The notes beneath the pieces are model-generated. The model was not told the origin of the DNA. It saw nothing but the letters and a program-made list of their open reading frames with translations, and did not search any database. Positions 26,186 to 34,369 of a stretch of DNA of 64,000 nucleotides are shown in pieces; the stretch's first letter is position 1, and every line of letters begins with the position of its first letter. A program made the translations under genes and the position numbers. The DNA is from Betaproteobacteria bacterium (GTDB taxonomy: Bacteria; Pseudomonadota; Gammaproteobacteria; Burkholderiales; Casimicrobiaceae): positions 62,001-126,000 of the forward strand of contig JADJWJ010000002.1 in assembly GCA_016716425.1 (NCBI GenBank), written 5' to 3'.

Positions 26186-27290
26186 ATGGAAGCCGAGCAG
26201 ATCAATGCCATCGCCAACACGCTCGCCGACGTCGCCCAGCGCGCGGCCGAGTTGCGGAGGTATCTTTGACTTCGACGTGAAGTCGGAGCGGCTCGCCGTC
26301 GTCGCCCGCGAACTGGAGGACCCCAGGGTCTGGGACGACCCGCAGCGAGCGCAGGACCTCGGCAAGGAGAAGAAGGCGCTCGACCAGATCGTCGGCACCC
26401 TGACGGGCCTCGACGCCGGGCTGCGCGACAGCCGGGAACTCTTCGACCTCGCGAAGGCCGAGGCCGACGACGCGACGCTGCTGGCGGTCAGGGAGGACGC
26501 GGCGCGGCTCGAGCAGACCGTGGCCGACCTCGAGTTCCGGCGCATGTTCAACAACCCGCTGGACCCGGCCAACTGCTTCATCGACATCCAGGCGGGCAGC
26601 GGCGGCACCGAGGCGCAGGACTGGGCGTCGATGCTGCTGCGCATGTACCTGCGCTATTGCGAGCGCAAGGGCTACCGGGCCGAGGTGCTGGAGGAATCCG
26701 CGGGCGACGTCGCCGGCATCAAGAGCGCGTCGGTCAAGGTCGAGGGCGACTACGCGTACGGCTACCTGCGCACCGAGGTCGGCGTGCACCGGCTGGTGCG
26801 CAAGAGCCCGTTCGACGCCAACGCGCGGCGGCACACGTCGTTCGCCAGCGTGTTCGTGTACCCGGAGGTCGACGAGTCGATCGAAGTCGACATCAACCCG
26901 GCCGACCTGCGCATCGACACGTATCGCGCGTCCGGGGCCGGCGGCCAGCACGTCAACAAGACGGATTCCGCGGTGCGCATCACCCACCTGCCGACCAATA
27001 TCGTCGTGCAGTGCCAGAACGACCGGTCGCAGCACCGCAACCGCGCCGAGGCGATGGCGATGCTGAAGTCGAAGCTCTACGAGCTCGAGGTGCGCAAGCG
27101 GCGTGAGGAGCAGCAGAAGCTCGAGGACTCCAAGACCGACATCGGCTGGGGCCACCAGATCCGCTCGTACGTGCTCGACCAGTCGCGGATCAAGGACCTG
27201 CGGACCAACTACGAGGTCGGCAACACGCAGGCGATCCTCGACGGCGACCTCGACGACTTCATCGCGGCGAGCCTGAAACAAGGGGTGTAG
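26186..27290 (+). CDS. prfB: peptide chain release factor 2, with programmed +1 frameshift
   Basis: RF2 recognises UGA and UAA stops. Translation starts at the ATG at 26186 (AAGGA 8 nt upstream), reads 27 codons to an in-frame TGA at 26267-26269, then shifts +1 to continue at GAC (26268) to 27290, giving 367 residues. The shift site is canonical: GGAGG, TAT, CTT, TGA, C. It has an internal Shine-Dalgarno-like GGAGG and a slippery CTT. When RF2 is scarce, slow termination at this TGA favours the shift, so RF2 autoregulates. The SPF anticodon tripeptide (RKSPFDANAR) and the GGQ peptidyl-hydrolysis motif (GAGGQHVNKT) are intact. A simple ORF call misplaces the N-terminus. Confidence 0.97.
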
Positions 27291-27295
27291 AACCG

Positions 27296-28813
27296 ATGGC
27301 CAACGACAAGACTCCGCAGGCTGCCGCGCCGGCGCCGGTCGACGAGAACCAGATCATGGCCGAGCGCCGCGGCAAGCTCGCGGCGCTCCGCGCGCACGGA
27401 CAGGCGTTCCCGAACGACTTCCGGCGCGACGCGCTGGCCGCCGACCTGCACGCGAAATACGGCGAGGTTCCGAACGAGACGCTGGAGCCGCAGGGCATCG
27501 GCGTCGCCGTGGCCGGTCGGATGATGCTGAAGCGCGTGATGGGCAAGGCGTGCTTCGCGACGCTGCAGGACATGTCCGGGCGCATTCAGCTCTACGTGAC
27601 GCTGGACGCGGTCGGCGCCGAAGCGCTCGACGCGTTCAAGCACTGGGACTTAGGCGACATCGTCGGCGCCGTCGGGACGCTGTTCCGGACGCGGACGGGC
27701 GAGTTGTCGGTGCGCGCCACCGGGATCCGCCTGCTCGCGAAGGCGCTGCGCCCGCTGCCGGAGAAGTTCCACGGCATGACGGACCTCGAGCAGCGCTACC
27801 GGCAGCGCTACGTCGACCTCATCACCAATCCGGCGTCGCGCGACGTGTTCGTCAAGCGCTCGCAGATCGTGCAATGCATCCGCGAGTTCTTCGTGCGGCG
27901 CGGCTACCTCGAAGTCGAGACGCCGATGATGCACCCGATCCCGGGCGGCGCCGCGGCGCGGCCGTTCGTCACGCACCACAACGCGCTCGACATGCAGCTC
28001 TTCCTGCGCATCGCACCCGAGCTCTATCTGAAGAAGCTCGTGGTCGGCGGCATGGAGCGCGTGTTCGAGATCAACCGCAACTTCCGCAACGAGGGCATCT
28101 CGACCCGGCACAACCCGGAATTCACGATGCTCGAGTTCTACGAGGCCTACCGGGACTACCACTACCTGATGGACCTGACGGAGGAGCTGATCCGCGAGGT
28201 CGCGCTGGCGGTGCGCACAACGACGGCCATCGAGTACCAGGGCACGCCGATCGACCTCGGCAAGCCGTTCGACCGGCTGACGATGGCGCAGGCGATCCAC
28301 CGGTACAACCCGCAGTATCCGCTGGCCGAGCTTGCGCAGCCCGAGTACCTGAAGGTGGCGCTGGCGCCGTTCGACGTCGAGGTGTTCGAGACCGATGGTG
28401 TGGGCCTGCTGCAGCTGAAGCTCTTCGAGGAAACGACGGAGGCGAAGCTCGTGCAGCCGACGTTCATCGTCGCGCACCCGACCGACGTGTCGCCGCTCGC
28501 CCGCGCGAACGAGGCGAATCCGGCGGTCACCGACCGCTTCGAGCTCTTCATCACGGGCCGCGAAATGGCCAACGGCTTCTCGGAGCTGAACGATCCCGAG
28601 GACCAGGCGGCGCGCTTCCGCGCACAGGTGGAGGCGCGCGAGGCCGGCGACGAGGAGGCGATGTTTTTCGACGCCGATTACCTGCGCGCCATGGAGTACG
28701 GGCTGCCGCCGACCGCGGGCGAGGGCATCGGCATCGACCGGCTGGTGATGCTGCTGACCGACGCGCCGTCGATCCGCGACGTGATCCTCTTCCCGCAGCT
28801 GAAGCCGGAATAG
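27296..28813 (+). CDS. lysS: lysyl-tRNA synthetase, class II
   Basis: A 505-residue class IIb synthetase that charges tRNA-Lys. It has an N-terminal OB-fold anticodon domain (about residues 60-170) and a catalytic core with motif 2 (FRNEGISTRHNPEFTMLEFY) and motif 3 (GEGIGIDRLVMLLT). It begins 5 bp after the prfB stop, the common prfB-lysS pairing in proteobacteria. Length matches the family. An Ala/Pro-rich extension of about 20 residues precedes the usual start region and is typical of betaproteobacterial copies. Confidence 0.97.
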   Translation: MANDKTPQAAAPAPVDENQIMAERRGKLAALRAHGQAFPNDFRRDALAADLHAKYGEVPNETLEPQGIGVAVAGRMMLKRVMGKACFATLQDMSGRIQLYVTLDAVGAEALDAFKHWDLGDIVGAVGTLFRTRTGELSVRATGIRLLAKALRPLPEKFHGMTDLEQRYRQRYVDLITNPASRDVFVKRSQIVQCIREFFVRRGYLEVETPMMHPIPGGAAARPFVTHHNALDMQLFLRIAPELYLKKLVVGGMERVFEINRNFRNEGISTRHNPEFTMLEFYEAYRDYHYLMDLTEELIREVALAVRTTTAIEYQGTPIDLGKPFDRLTMAQAIHRYNPQYPLAELAQPEYLKVALAPFDVEVFETDGVGLLQLKLFEETTEAKLVQPTFIVAHPTDVSPLARANEANPAVTDRFELFITGREMANGFSELNDPEDQAARFRAQVEAREAGDEEAMFFDADYLRAMEYGLPPTAGEGIGIDRLVMLLTDAPSIRDVILFPQLKPE

Positions 28814-28837
28814 GCCCGTAGCGGGCGACCCCGTCAA

Positions 28838-28854
28838 ATACCCAGTAGGGGTAT
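28838..28854 (+). promoter_or_regulatory. CsoR-type operator 1
   Basis: ATACCCAGTAGGGGTAT is a perfect 6-bp inverted repeat with a 5-bp spacer. It matches the TACCC-N5-GGGTA class of copper-sensing CsoR operators. It lies immediately upstream of the -35 hexamer of the copA promoter, and a csoR gene is encoded at the end of the operon. Confidence 0.8.
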
Positions 28855-28855
28855 C

Positions 28856-28884
28856 TTGACATATACCGGTAAGGGGTATATGTT
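28856..28884 (+). promoter_or_regulatory. copA promoter with CsoR operator 2 in the spacer
   Basis: TTGACA (28856-28861), a 17-bp spacer, then TATGTT (28879-28884). A second CsoR-type site, ATACCGGTAAGGGGTAT (28863-28879), occupies the spacer and touches the -10. Bound apo-CsoR would block polymerase and Cu(I) would release it. The predicted start point, about 28891-28892, coincides with the ATG at 28892, so the mRNA may be leaderless. Confidence 0.75.
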
Positions 28885-28891
28885 GACGGTC

Positions 28892-31120
28892 ATGGACGCT
28901 ACCACCACCGCCTCCCCCGCGCCCGAGCGTGTCGAGCTCGGCCTGACCGGCATGACGTGCGCGGCCTGCGCGACGCGCATCGAGAAGGTACTGAACCGCG
29001 TGCCCGGCGTGGCCGCGACCGTCAACTTCGCGACCGAGACGGCCACCGTCGGCTACGACCCCGCGCAGGCCGGCCCCGAACAGGTGATCGCCGCGGTCGC
29101 CCGCGCCGGCTACGGCGCGTCCGTGCGCCGCGACCCGGAGGCCGACCGCAAGGCCGACCAGGCGCGCAAGGCGGCGGCGTTCGCCGCGCTGAAGCGCGAG
29201 TTCGCCATCTCGGCGCTCCTGACCGCGCCGCTGCTGGTGCAGATGGTGCCGATGCTCGCGGCCGGCGGGCTCTTCGCCGGCGCGCACGCGGACCTGCTGC
29301 CGCGCTGGCTGCAGCTGGTATTCGCCACCCCCGTGCAGTTCTGGATCGGCCGCCGCTTCTACGTCGCCGCGTGGAACGCGCTGCGCGGCGGCGGCGCCAA
29401 CATGGACGTGCTGGTGTCGCTCGGCACGACGATGGCGTACGCGTTCAGCGCGTTCGTCACGGTGTTCGGATGGCACGGGCAGCACGTCTACTTCGAGGCG
29501 GGCGCCGCCGTGATCACGCTGGTGCTGCTGGGCAAGCTGCTGGAGGCGCGCGCGAAGGCCGGAACGTCGGCGGCGCTGGAAGGGCTCTTGCGCCTCACGC
29601 CGAAGACCGCGCACGTGCTGCGCGACGGCGCGGCCGTCGACGTGCCGCTCGCCGCCGTCGTCGCCGGCGACCGCTTCCTCGTACGTGCCGGCGAGAGCGT
29701 GCCGGTGGACGGCATCGTGCGCGACGGCACGACGGCGATCGACGAGAGCATGCTGACCGGCGAAAGCCGCGCGGTGGCGAAGGCGCCGGGCGCGCGCGTC
29801 TACGCGGGCACCGTGAACCAGGACGGCCTCGTCACCTGCGAGGCGACGGGTGTGGGCAGCCACACGCTGCTCGCCGGCATCGTGCGGCTCGTCGCGGAGG
29901 CGCAGGGGAGCAAGGCGCCGATCCAGCGGCTCGCCGACCGTGTCTCCGGCATTTTCGTGCCGGTCGTCGTCGTCATCGCCGCCGTCACCTTCGCCGCGAC
30001 GTGGTGGGTGGCCGGCGACGCGACGGCCGCGCTCGTGCACGCGGTTGCCGTGCTGGTGATCGCGTGTCCGTGCGCGCTCGGGCTCGCCACGCCGACGGCG
30101 GTCATGGTCGGCACCGGCCGCGGTGCGCAGTCGGGCATCCTGATCCGCAACGCGGCGGCGCTGGAGCATGCCGGGCGGCTGCAGACGCTCGTCGTCGACA
30201 AGACCGGCACGCTCACCGAGGGCCGACCCGTCGTGACCGACGTCGTCGCCTACGGCGACGCCAGCCGTGCCGACGTGCTGCGGGTGGCGGCAAGCCTCGA
30301 GCAGGGATCGACGCATCCGCTGGCGCTGGCGATCCTCGCGGCAGCGAAGGCCGAGGGCATTGCGCCGCTGCCGGTCGCCGACTTCGTGTCGACGCCCGGC
30401 CGCGGGCTCGCCGGTCGCATCGGCGACGACGCCGACGCGACCGCGCTCGGCGCGCTGGCGTTCGTCGCGCAGCGCGGCTTCGACCCGCCGACGCCCGACA
30501 TCCTGACGCTGGAGGGAGAGGGCAAGTCGATCGTCGGGATCGTTCGCGGTGGCCGCGCGCTCGGCGTCGTCGCGCTGGCGGATGCCGTGCGGCCGACGTC
30601 GGCCGCGGCGGTGCGCCGCCTGAAGGCGATCGGTGTCGACGTCGTCATGCTGACCGGCGACAACGGCGCCGCCGCGCAGGCGGTCGCGGCGGCGGTCGGC
30701 ATCGAGCGGTTCGAGGCCGGCGTGCTGCCGGCCGACAAGGCGGATGCCGTGCGCGAGCTGAAGGCGAAGGGACTCGTCACCGGCATGGTCGGTGACGGCG
30801 TCAACGACGCGCCCGCGCTCGCCGCGGCCGACGTGAGCTTCGCGATCGGCGCCGGTTCCGACATCGCGGTCGAGGCCGCCGACGTCACGCTGATCCGCAG
30901 CGACCTCGAGGCCGTCGTCGACGCGATCCTGCTGTCGCGCGCCACGCTCGCGAAGATCCGGCAGAACCTCTTCTTCGCGTTCGCCTACAACGTGCTCGGC
31001 ATCCCGCTCGCGGCGGTCGGCATGCTCAACCCCGTGATCGCCGGCGCGGCGATGGCGGCGAGCTCGGTGTCGGTCGTCACCAATGCACTGCTGCTCAAGC
31101 GCTGGCGGCCGCCGGCGTGA
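28892..31120 (+). CDS. copA: Cu(I)-exporting P1B-type ATPase
   Basis: A 742-residue copper pump of the inner membrane. One N-terminal heavy-metal domain (TGMTCAACATRIEK; Cys23 and Cys26) is followed by eight expected membrane helices. The copper-site CPC motif is CPCALGLATPTAVM, the phosphorylation motif is DKTGTLTEG, and the hinge motif is GDGVNDAPAL. Start choice: in-frame TTG at 28856 and ATG at 28880 lie inside the promoter elements, so the ATG at 28892 is preferred; no Shine-Dalgarno precedes it, compatible with leaderless translation. It leads a copA-copZ-csoR operon repressed by CsoR. Confidence 0.95.
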   Translation: MDATTTASPAPERVELGLTGMTCAACATRIEKVLNRVPGVAATVNFATETATVGYDPAQAGPEQVIAAVARAGYGASVRRDPEADRKADQARKAAAFAALKREFAISALLTAPLLVQMVPMLAAGGLFAGAHADLLPRWLQLVFATPVQFWIGRRFYVAAWNALRGGGANMDVLVSLGTTMAYAFSAFVTVFGWHGQHVYFEAGAAVITLVLLGKLLEARAKAGTSAALEGLLRLTPKTAHVLRDGAAVDVPLAAVVAGDRFLVRAGESVPVDGIVRDGTTAIDESMLTGESRAVAKAPGARVYAGTVNQDGLVTCEATGVGSHTLLAGIVRLVAEAQGSKAPIQRLADRVSGIFVPVVVVIAAVTFAATWWVAGDATAALVHAVAVLVIACPCALGLATPTAVMVGTGRGAQSGILIRNAAALEHAGRLQTLVVDKTGTLTEGRPVVTDVVAYGDASRADVLRVAASLEQGSTHPLALAILAAAKAEGIAPLPVADFVSTPGRGLAGRIGDDADATALGALAFVAQRGFDPPTPDILTLEGEGKSIVGIVRGGRALGVVALADAVRPTSAAAVRRLKAIGVDVVMLTGDNGAAAQAVAAAVGIERFEAGVLPADKADAVRELKAKGLVTGMVGDGVNDAPALAAADVSFAIGAGSDIAVEAADVTLIRSDLEAVVDAILLSRATLAKIRQNLFFAFAYNVLGIPLAAVGMLNPVIAGAAMAASSVSVVTNALLLKRWRPPA

Positions 31121-31140
31121 ATTTCACCAGGGAGAGAACG

Positions 31141-31350
31141 ATGGAAACGATCACGATGAACGTCAAGGGCATGACCTGCGGCGGGTGTGTGGCGAGCGTC
31201 ACGCGGGTGCTGAAGGCGGTGCCGGGTGTCGCCGACGTCGCGGTGACGCTGCAGCCCGGCGCCGCCACGGTGACGTACGACCCCGCGCAGACGGCCGCGC
31301 CGGCGCTGCGGACCGCGATCGAGGACGCGGGCTATGACGTCGTCGGCTAG
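31141..31350 (+). CDS. copZ: CopZ-like copper chaperone (HMA domain)
   Basis: A 69-residue single heavy-metal-associated domain with the MTCGGC metal motif near residue 11 and a ferredoxin-like beta-alpha-beta-beta-alpha-beta pattern. It would carry Cu(I) in the cytoplasm to CopA. GGAGAG lies about 6 nt before the ATG. It starts 20 bp after copA and overlaps csoR by 17 bp, implying coupled translation. Confidence 0.9.
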   Translation: METITMNVKGMTCGGCVASVTRVLKAVPGVADVAVTLQPGAATVTYDPAQTAAPALRTAIEDAGYDVVG

Positions 31351-31654
31351 GGCCGCTGCGCCGCGCGCCCACCACGCGCACCCGGCTGTCGCGCGCAGCG
31401 ACGGCGCGGCGCTGGGCAAGCGCATCAACCGCATCGAGGGGCAGGTGCGCGGCATCGGCAGGATGATCGCCGAGGACCGCTACTGCATCGACATCCTGAC
31501 GCAGGTCGCCGCCGTGCAATCGGCGCTCGACGCGCTGGCGCTGCAACTGCTCGAGCACCACCTGCACGGGTGCGTCGCGCACGCGATCAAGTCCGGCGAC
31601 GGCGCCCACGCGATCGACGAGGCGCTGGCGGTGATCCGCAAGTTCGCGCGGTAA
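31334..31654 (+). CDS. csoR: CsoR-family copper-sensing repressor
   Basis: A 106-residue all-helical repressor of the CsoR/RcnR family. The Cu(I) ligand set C-H-C is present: Cys51 (YCIDIL), His76 and Cys80 (EHHLHGCV). The first 20-25 residues are an unusual His/Ala-rich, probably disordered extension. It overlaps copZ by 17 bp and ends the operon it is expected to control; two matching operators lie at 28838-28854 and 28863-28879. The Cu-type ligand set separates it from RcnR (Ni/Co) and CstR (persulfide) relatives. Confidence 0.92.
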   Translation: MTSSARAAAPRAHHAHPAVARSDGAALGKRINRIEGQVRGIGRMIAEDRYCIDILTQVAAVQSALDALALQLLEHHLHGCVAHAIKSGDGAHAIDEALAVIRKFAR

Positions 31655-31668
31655 CGGTCCGCGCGCGT

Positions 31669-31697
31669 TTGCCGGCATTGCGCCGCGATGGCACAAT
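31669..31697 (+). promoter_or_regulatory. promoter of tRNA-Pro
   Basis: TTGCCG (31669-31674), a 17-bp spacer, and CACAAT (31692-31697), ending 9 bp before the mature 5' end of the tRNA. Hexamers are imperfect but the spacing is ideal. Confidence 0.5.
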
Positions 31698-31706
31698 CCG
31701 CAGGTT

Positions 31707-31783
31707 CGGGGTGTAGCGCAGCCCGGTAGCGCGCTTGCTTTGGGAGCAAGATGTCGCAGGTTCGAATCCTGTCACCCCGACCA
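31707..31783 (+). tRNA. tRNA-Pro(TGG)
   Basis: A 77-nt cloverleaf. The acceptor CGGGGTG pairs with CACCCCG, discriminator A, encoded CCA. The anticodon stem CTTGC/GCAAG encloses the loop TTTGGGA, with anticodon TGG. The T arm is GCAGGTTCGAATCCTGT. It reads CCN proline codons through wobble. It lies between csoR and a GST gene; no integrase or attachment duplication is seen beside it. Confidence 0.97.
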
Positions 31784-31797
31784 GACCGAATGCCGCG

Positions 31798-32445
31798 ATG
31801 ATCGCGCTCTACTACTTCCCCGGCAACGCGAGCTTGACGCCGCACATGGTGCTGGAGGAGATCGGGGCGCCGTTCGAGCTCGAGCGCGTCGACCGCGAGC
31901 ACGCGGCGCACAAGTCTCCCGAGTACCTGAAGCTGAACCCGATGGGCCAGATCCCGGTCCTGGTGGACGGGGACCTCGTGCTCTACGAGACGGCCGCGAT
32001 CTGCCTGCATCTTGCCGACACGCACCCGGACGCGCGGCTCGCGCCGCCGCTTGCCACGCCGGAGCGCGCCCACTATTACAAATGGCTCGTCTGGTGCACG
32101 AACACGCTGCAGGCGACGCTGATGCACTACTTCTATCCCGAGCGCATGGTGAACGACGGCGACGCCGCGGCCGCCGCGCAGGTGAAGGCGCGGGCGGAGG
32201 CGCGGGTGGGCGCCATGCTCGACGTGCTCGATGCGCAATTCGCGGCGCACGGCGGCGACTGGCTGCTCGGGGCGCAGTACAGTGCGGCCGACCCGTTCGC
32301 GCTGATGCTGTGCCGCTGGACGCGCGGCTTCGCGCGGCCGGCGCGCAGCCTGCCCCACCTCGGGCCTTACCTGCAACGGATGCTCGCGCGACCCGCGGTC
32401 CAGCGCGCGTTCGCGACGGAGAAACTGGCGGCGCCGCTGGTCTGA
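31798..32445 (+). CDS. glutathione S-transferase family protein
   Basis: A 215-residue GST. The N-terminal thioredoxin-like domain (about 1-78) contains NPMGQIPVLVDGDLVLYETAA, with the conserved cis-Pro and the Glu-Thr glutathione-binding pair. The all-helical C-terminal domain follows (about 88-205; WLLGAQYSAADPF carries the N-capping motif). The start is the ATG at 31798, 15 bp after tRNA-Pro; any longer frame would read through the tRNA. The substrate cannot be told from sequence. It might be a detoxification GST or a disulfide-reductase type. Confidence 0.9.
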   Translation: MIALYYFPGNASLTPHMVLEEIGAPFELERVDREHAAHKSPEYLKLNPMGQIPVLVDGDLVLYETAAICLHLADTHPDARLAPPLATPERAHYYKWLVWCTNTLQATLMHYFYPERMVNDGDAAAAAQVKARAEARVGAMLDVLDAQFAAHGGDWLLGAQYSAADPFALMLCRWTRGFARPARSLPHLGPYLQRMLARPAVQRAFATEKLAAPLV

Positions 32446-32531
32446 GCGCCGACCCGGCCGGTCGTCGGCAACGAACCGCAATGGCGGCGCCCGACGATGC
32501 CGGCCCGTCATATTCCTCCCCGGGGGTACCA

Positions 32532-33593
32532 ATGAACATGCCGAACGCCAACGTGCCGCGCGACCTGACGCGCACCGTGCTCGCGGTGCTGCTGATCGCG
32601 ACGCTGATCGCGGCGTCGTTCTGGATCCTGCGCCCGTTTCTGCTGGCCGTCGTCTGGGCGGCGATGATCGTCGTGGCCACGTGGCCGCTGATGCTCAAGG
32701 TGCAGGGCTGGGTGCGGCGGCGCGGGTGGGCGGTCGCCATCATGACCGGCGCGATGCTGCTGCTGCTCGTCGTGCCGCTGGTGCTCGCGATCAAGGCCAT
32801 CGTCGAGAACACGGGTGCGATCGCTGGATTCGTCGAGTCGCTCGCCACCCGCGACATTCCGCCGCCGCCGGACTGGGTGGCGAGGATTCCGATGGTCGGC
32901 GCGACCGTCTCCGAAAACTGGGCGGAGGTGGCGGCAGGCGGGAAGGAAGGCCTCGCCGCGCGCGCGGCGCCGTATGCGGCCGACGCCGCGAAGTGGCTCG
33001 CCTCCCAGTTCGGCGACGTCGGAGTGACTCTGTTCCAGTTCCTGCTGACCGTCGGCATCGCCGCGCTCATGTACGCGCAGGGCGAGGTGGCGAGCGCCGG
33101 CGTGATCCGCTTCTGCCGGCGCCTGGCCGGCGACCGGGGCGAGGACGTGGCGCGCCTCGCCGGGCAGTCGATCCGCGGCGTGGCGCTGGGTGTGGTGGTC
33201 ACCGCGCTGGTGCAGACGCTGCTGGCCGGGATCGGCCTCGCCGTAGCGGGCATTCCGTTCGCGGCGGTGCTCACGGCGGTCATCCTGTTCCTGTGCATTG
33301 CGCAGGTCGGGCCGCTGCTGGTGCTGATCCCCGCCGTGATCTGGCTGTTCTACACGGACGCGACGGTCATGGGCGTCGTGCTGGGCGTGTGGAGCGTCGT
33401 GGTCGGCCTGCTCGACAACGTGCTGCGCCCGGTCCTGATCCGCATGGGCGCCGACCTGCCGATGCTGCTCATCTTCTCGGGCGTGATCGGCGGGCTGTTC
33501 GCGTTCGGCATCATCGGCCTCTTCGTCGGGCCGGTCGTCCTCGCCGTCGCGTACACGCTGGTCCGCGAGTGGGTGAACGAACAGCCGGAGTGA
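32532..33593 (+). CDS. AI-2E family (PerM-type) membrane transporter
   Basis: A 353-residue membrane protein with about seven to eight helices and a soluble segment (about residues 85-160) between the second and third helices, the usual PerM/YdiK arrangement. Conserved features include the GVVLGVWSVVVGLLDNVLRPVLI segment near residue 295. Families annotated AI-2E export autoinducer-2, act as Na+/H+ antiporters or as permeases of unknown substrate, so no specific transport role is assigned. GGGGG lies 6-10 nt before the ATG at 32532. Confidence 0.85.
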   Translation: MNMPNANVPRDLTRTVLAVLLIATLIAASFWILRPFLLAVVWAAMIVVATWPLMLKVQGWVRRRGWAVAIMTGAMLLLLVVPLVLAIKAIVENTGAIAGFVESLATRDIPPPPDWVARIPMVGATVSENWAEVAAGGKEGLAARAAPYAADAAKWLASQFGDVGVTLFQFLLTVGIAALMYAQGEVASAGVIRFCRRLAGDRGEDVARLAGQSIRGVALGVVVTALVQTLLAGIGLAVAGIPFAAVLTAVILFLCIAQVGPLLVLIPAVIWLFYTDATVMGVVLGVWSVVVGLLDNVLRPVLIRMGADLPMLLIFSGVIGGLFAFGIIGLFVGPVVLAVAYTLVREWVNEQPE

Positions 33594-33702
33594 TCCGGCG
33601 CGCGGGGCTTTCGGGGCGCGGTACGGCGCGGCCACTTGCGCGCGCCGTGTTTCTTGGTAAATTGACCTGCCATCTGCCTTCCTGCCCGCACGGAGGTACG
33701 CG

Positions 33703-34332
33703 ATGGAGGTCTTCGACAGGATCGCCGACCAGCTCGACGCGGTCGGGCTTCCGCTGTTCGCGGTCACGCTGACCGCGCTGCCCCGCCCGCATACGCCGGT
33801 GCTGCTGATGCTGCACTGGCACGGGTTCCGGGCCGACCCGGAACGCGCGGCCGAGTCTGCCGCCGCCGTGCCGATGAGCCCGGTGCCGGGCTCCGCGCTG
33901 CAGCTCAATCCGTTGTGGGACGCCCTCGAATGGCTCGACCGCGCGATGCTCGACGCGGCGTGGCGGCTGGGGGCGTGGGAACTCGACCGCGAGGAGCGGC
34001 GCGGCTGCCGCACGGCCGGCGCGTCGGGGCGCGAAGCGCTCGAGTGCCGGCAGGCGTTCGGCGCGCCGCTCTTCGGCGACGACGGGGACGACTTCATGCT
34101 CGCGGAGGCGCCGGACCGGCCGCAGATGCTCGAGATGGGCGAGCGCGTCGGCTACGTGCACTGGCGGTTCCGCCCGGTGCGCGGCGGCGTGTGGCGCGAC
34201 GTGGCGCGCGACGACACGCTCGCCGGCGACGGCGGCCGCGCGCCGCCGTGCCCGGTGCGGGCGGCGGCGGGCGCCGGCGCGGGCCGGCTCCGCTACATGC
34301 TGGGCCGGGTCCAACCGGTCGGCGAGGCCTAG
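33703..34332 (+). CDS. conserved-type hypothetical protein, soluble
   Basis: A 209-residue protein that I do not recognise. It has no signal peptide or membrane helix. It is rich in Trp, Met and acidic residues, with the segment LNPLWDALEWLDRAMLDAAW near residues 67-86 and two Cys (RRGCRT, LECRQ). A strong GGAGG lies 6-7 nt before the ATG and codon use matches its neighbours, so it is very probably expressed. It lies alone between the PerM-like gene and the convergent CoA-transferase. No function is proposed. Confidence 0.7.
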   Translation: MEVFDRIADQLDAVGLPLFAVTLTALPRPHTPVLLMLHWHGFRADPERAAESAAAVPMSPVPGSALQLNPLWDALEWLDRAMLDAAWRLGAWELDREERRGCRTAGASGREALECRQAFGAPLFGDDGDDFMLAEAPDRPQMLEMGERVGYVHWRFRPVRGGVWRDVARDDTLAGDGGRAPPCPVRAAAGAGAGRLRYMLGRVQPVGEA

Positions 34333-34369
34333 CGCGTCCGGCGGGCGCGCCGCGGGGCCGTGGCGCGGT

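Noticed and set aside
25899..26267. Upstream extension of the prfB main frame
   Set aside because: RF2 is made by the 26186 start and a +1 shift at 26266; the extension is antisense to the 2Fe-2S subunit gene.
28856..28891. TTG (28856) and ATG (28880) as copA starts
   Set aside because: They fall in the -35 and -10 elements, so transcripts from that promoter would not contain them.
31735..31797. N-terminal extension of the GST gene
   Set aside because: It is translated tRNA-Pro sequence; the GST starts at 31798.
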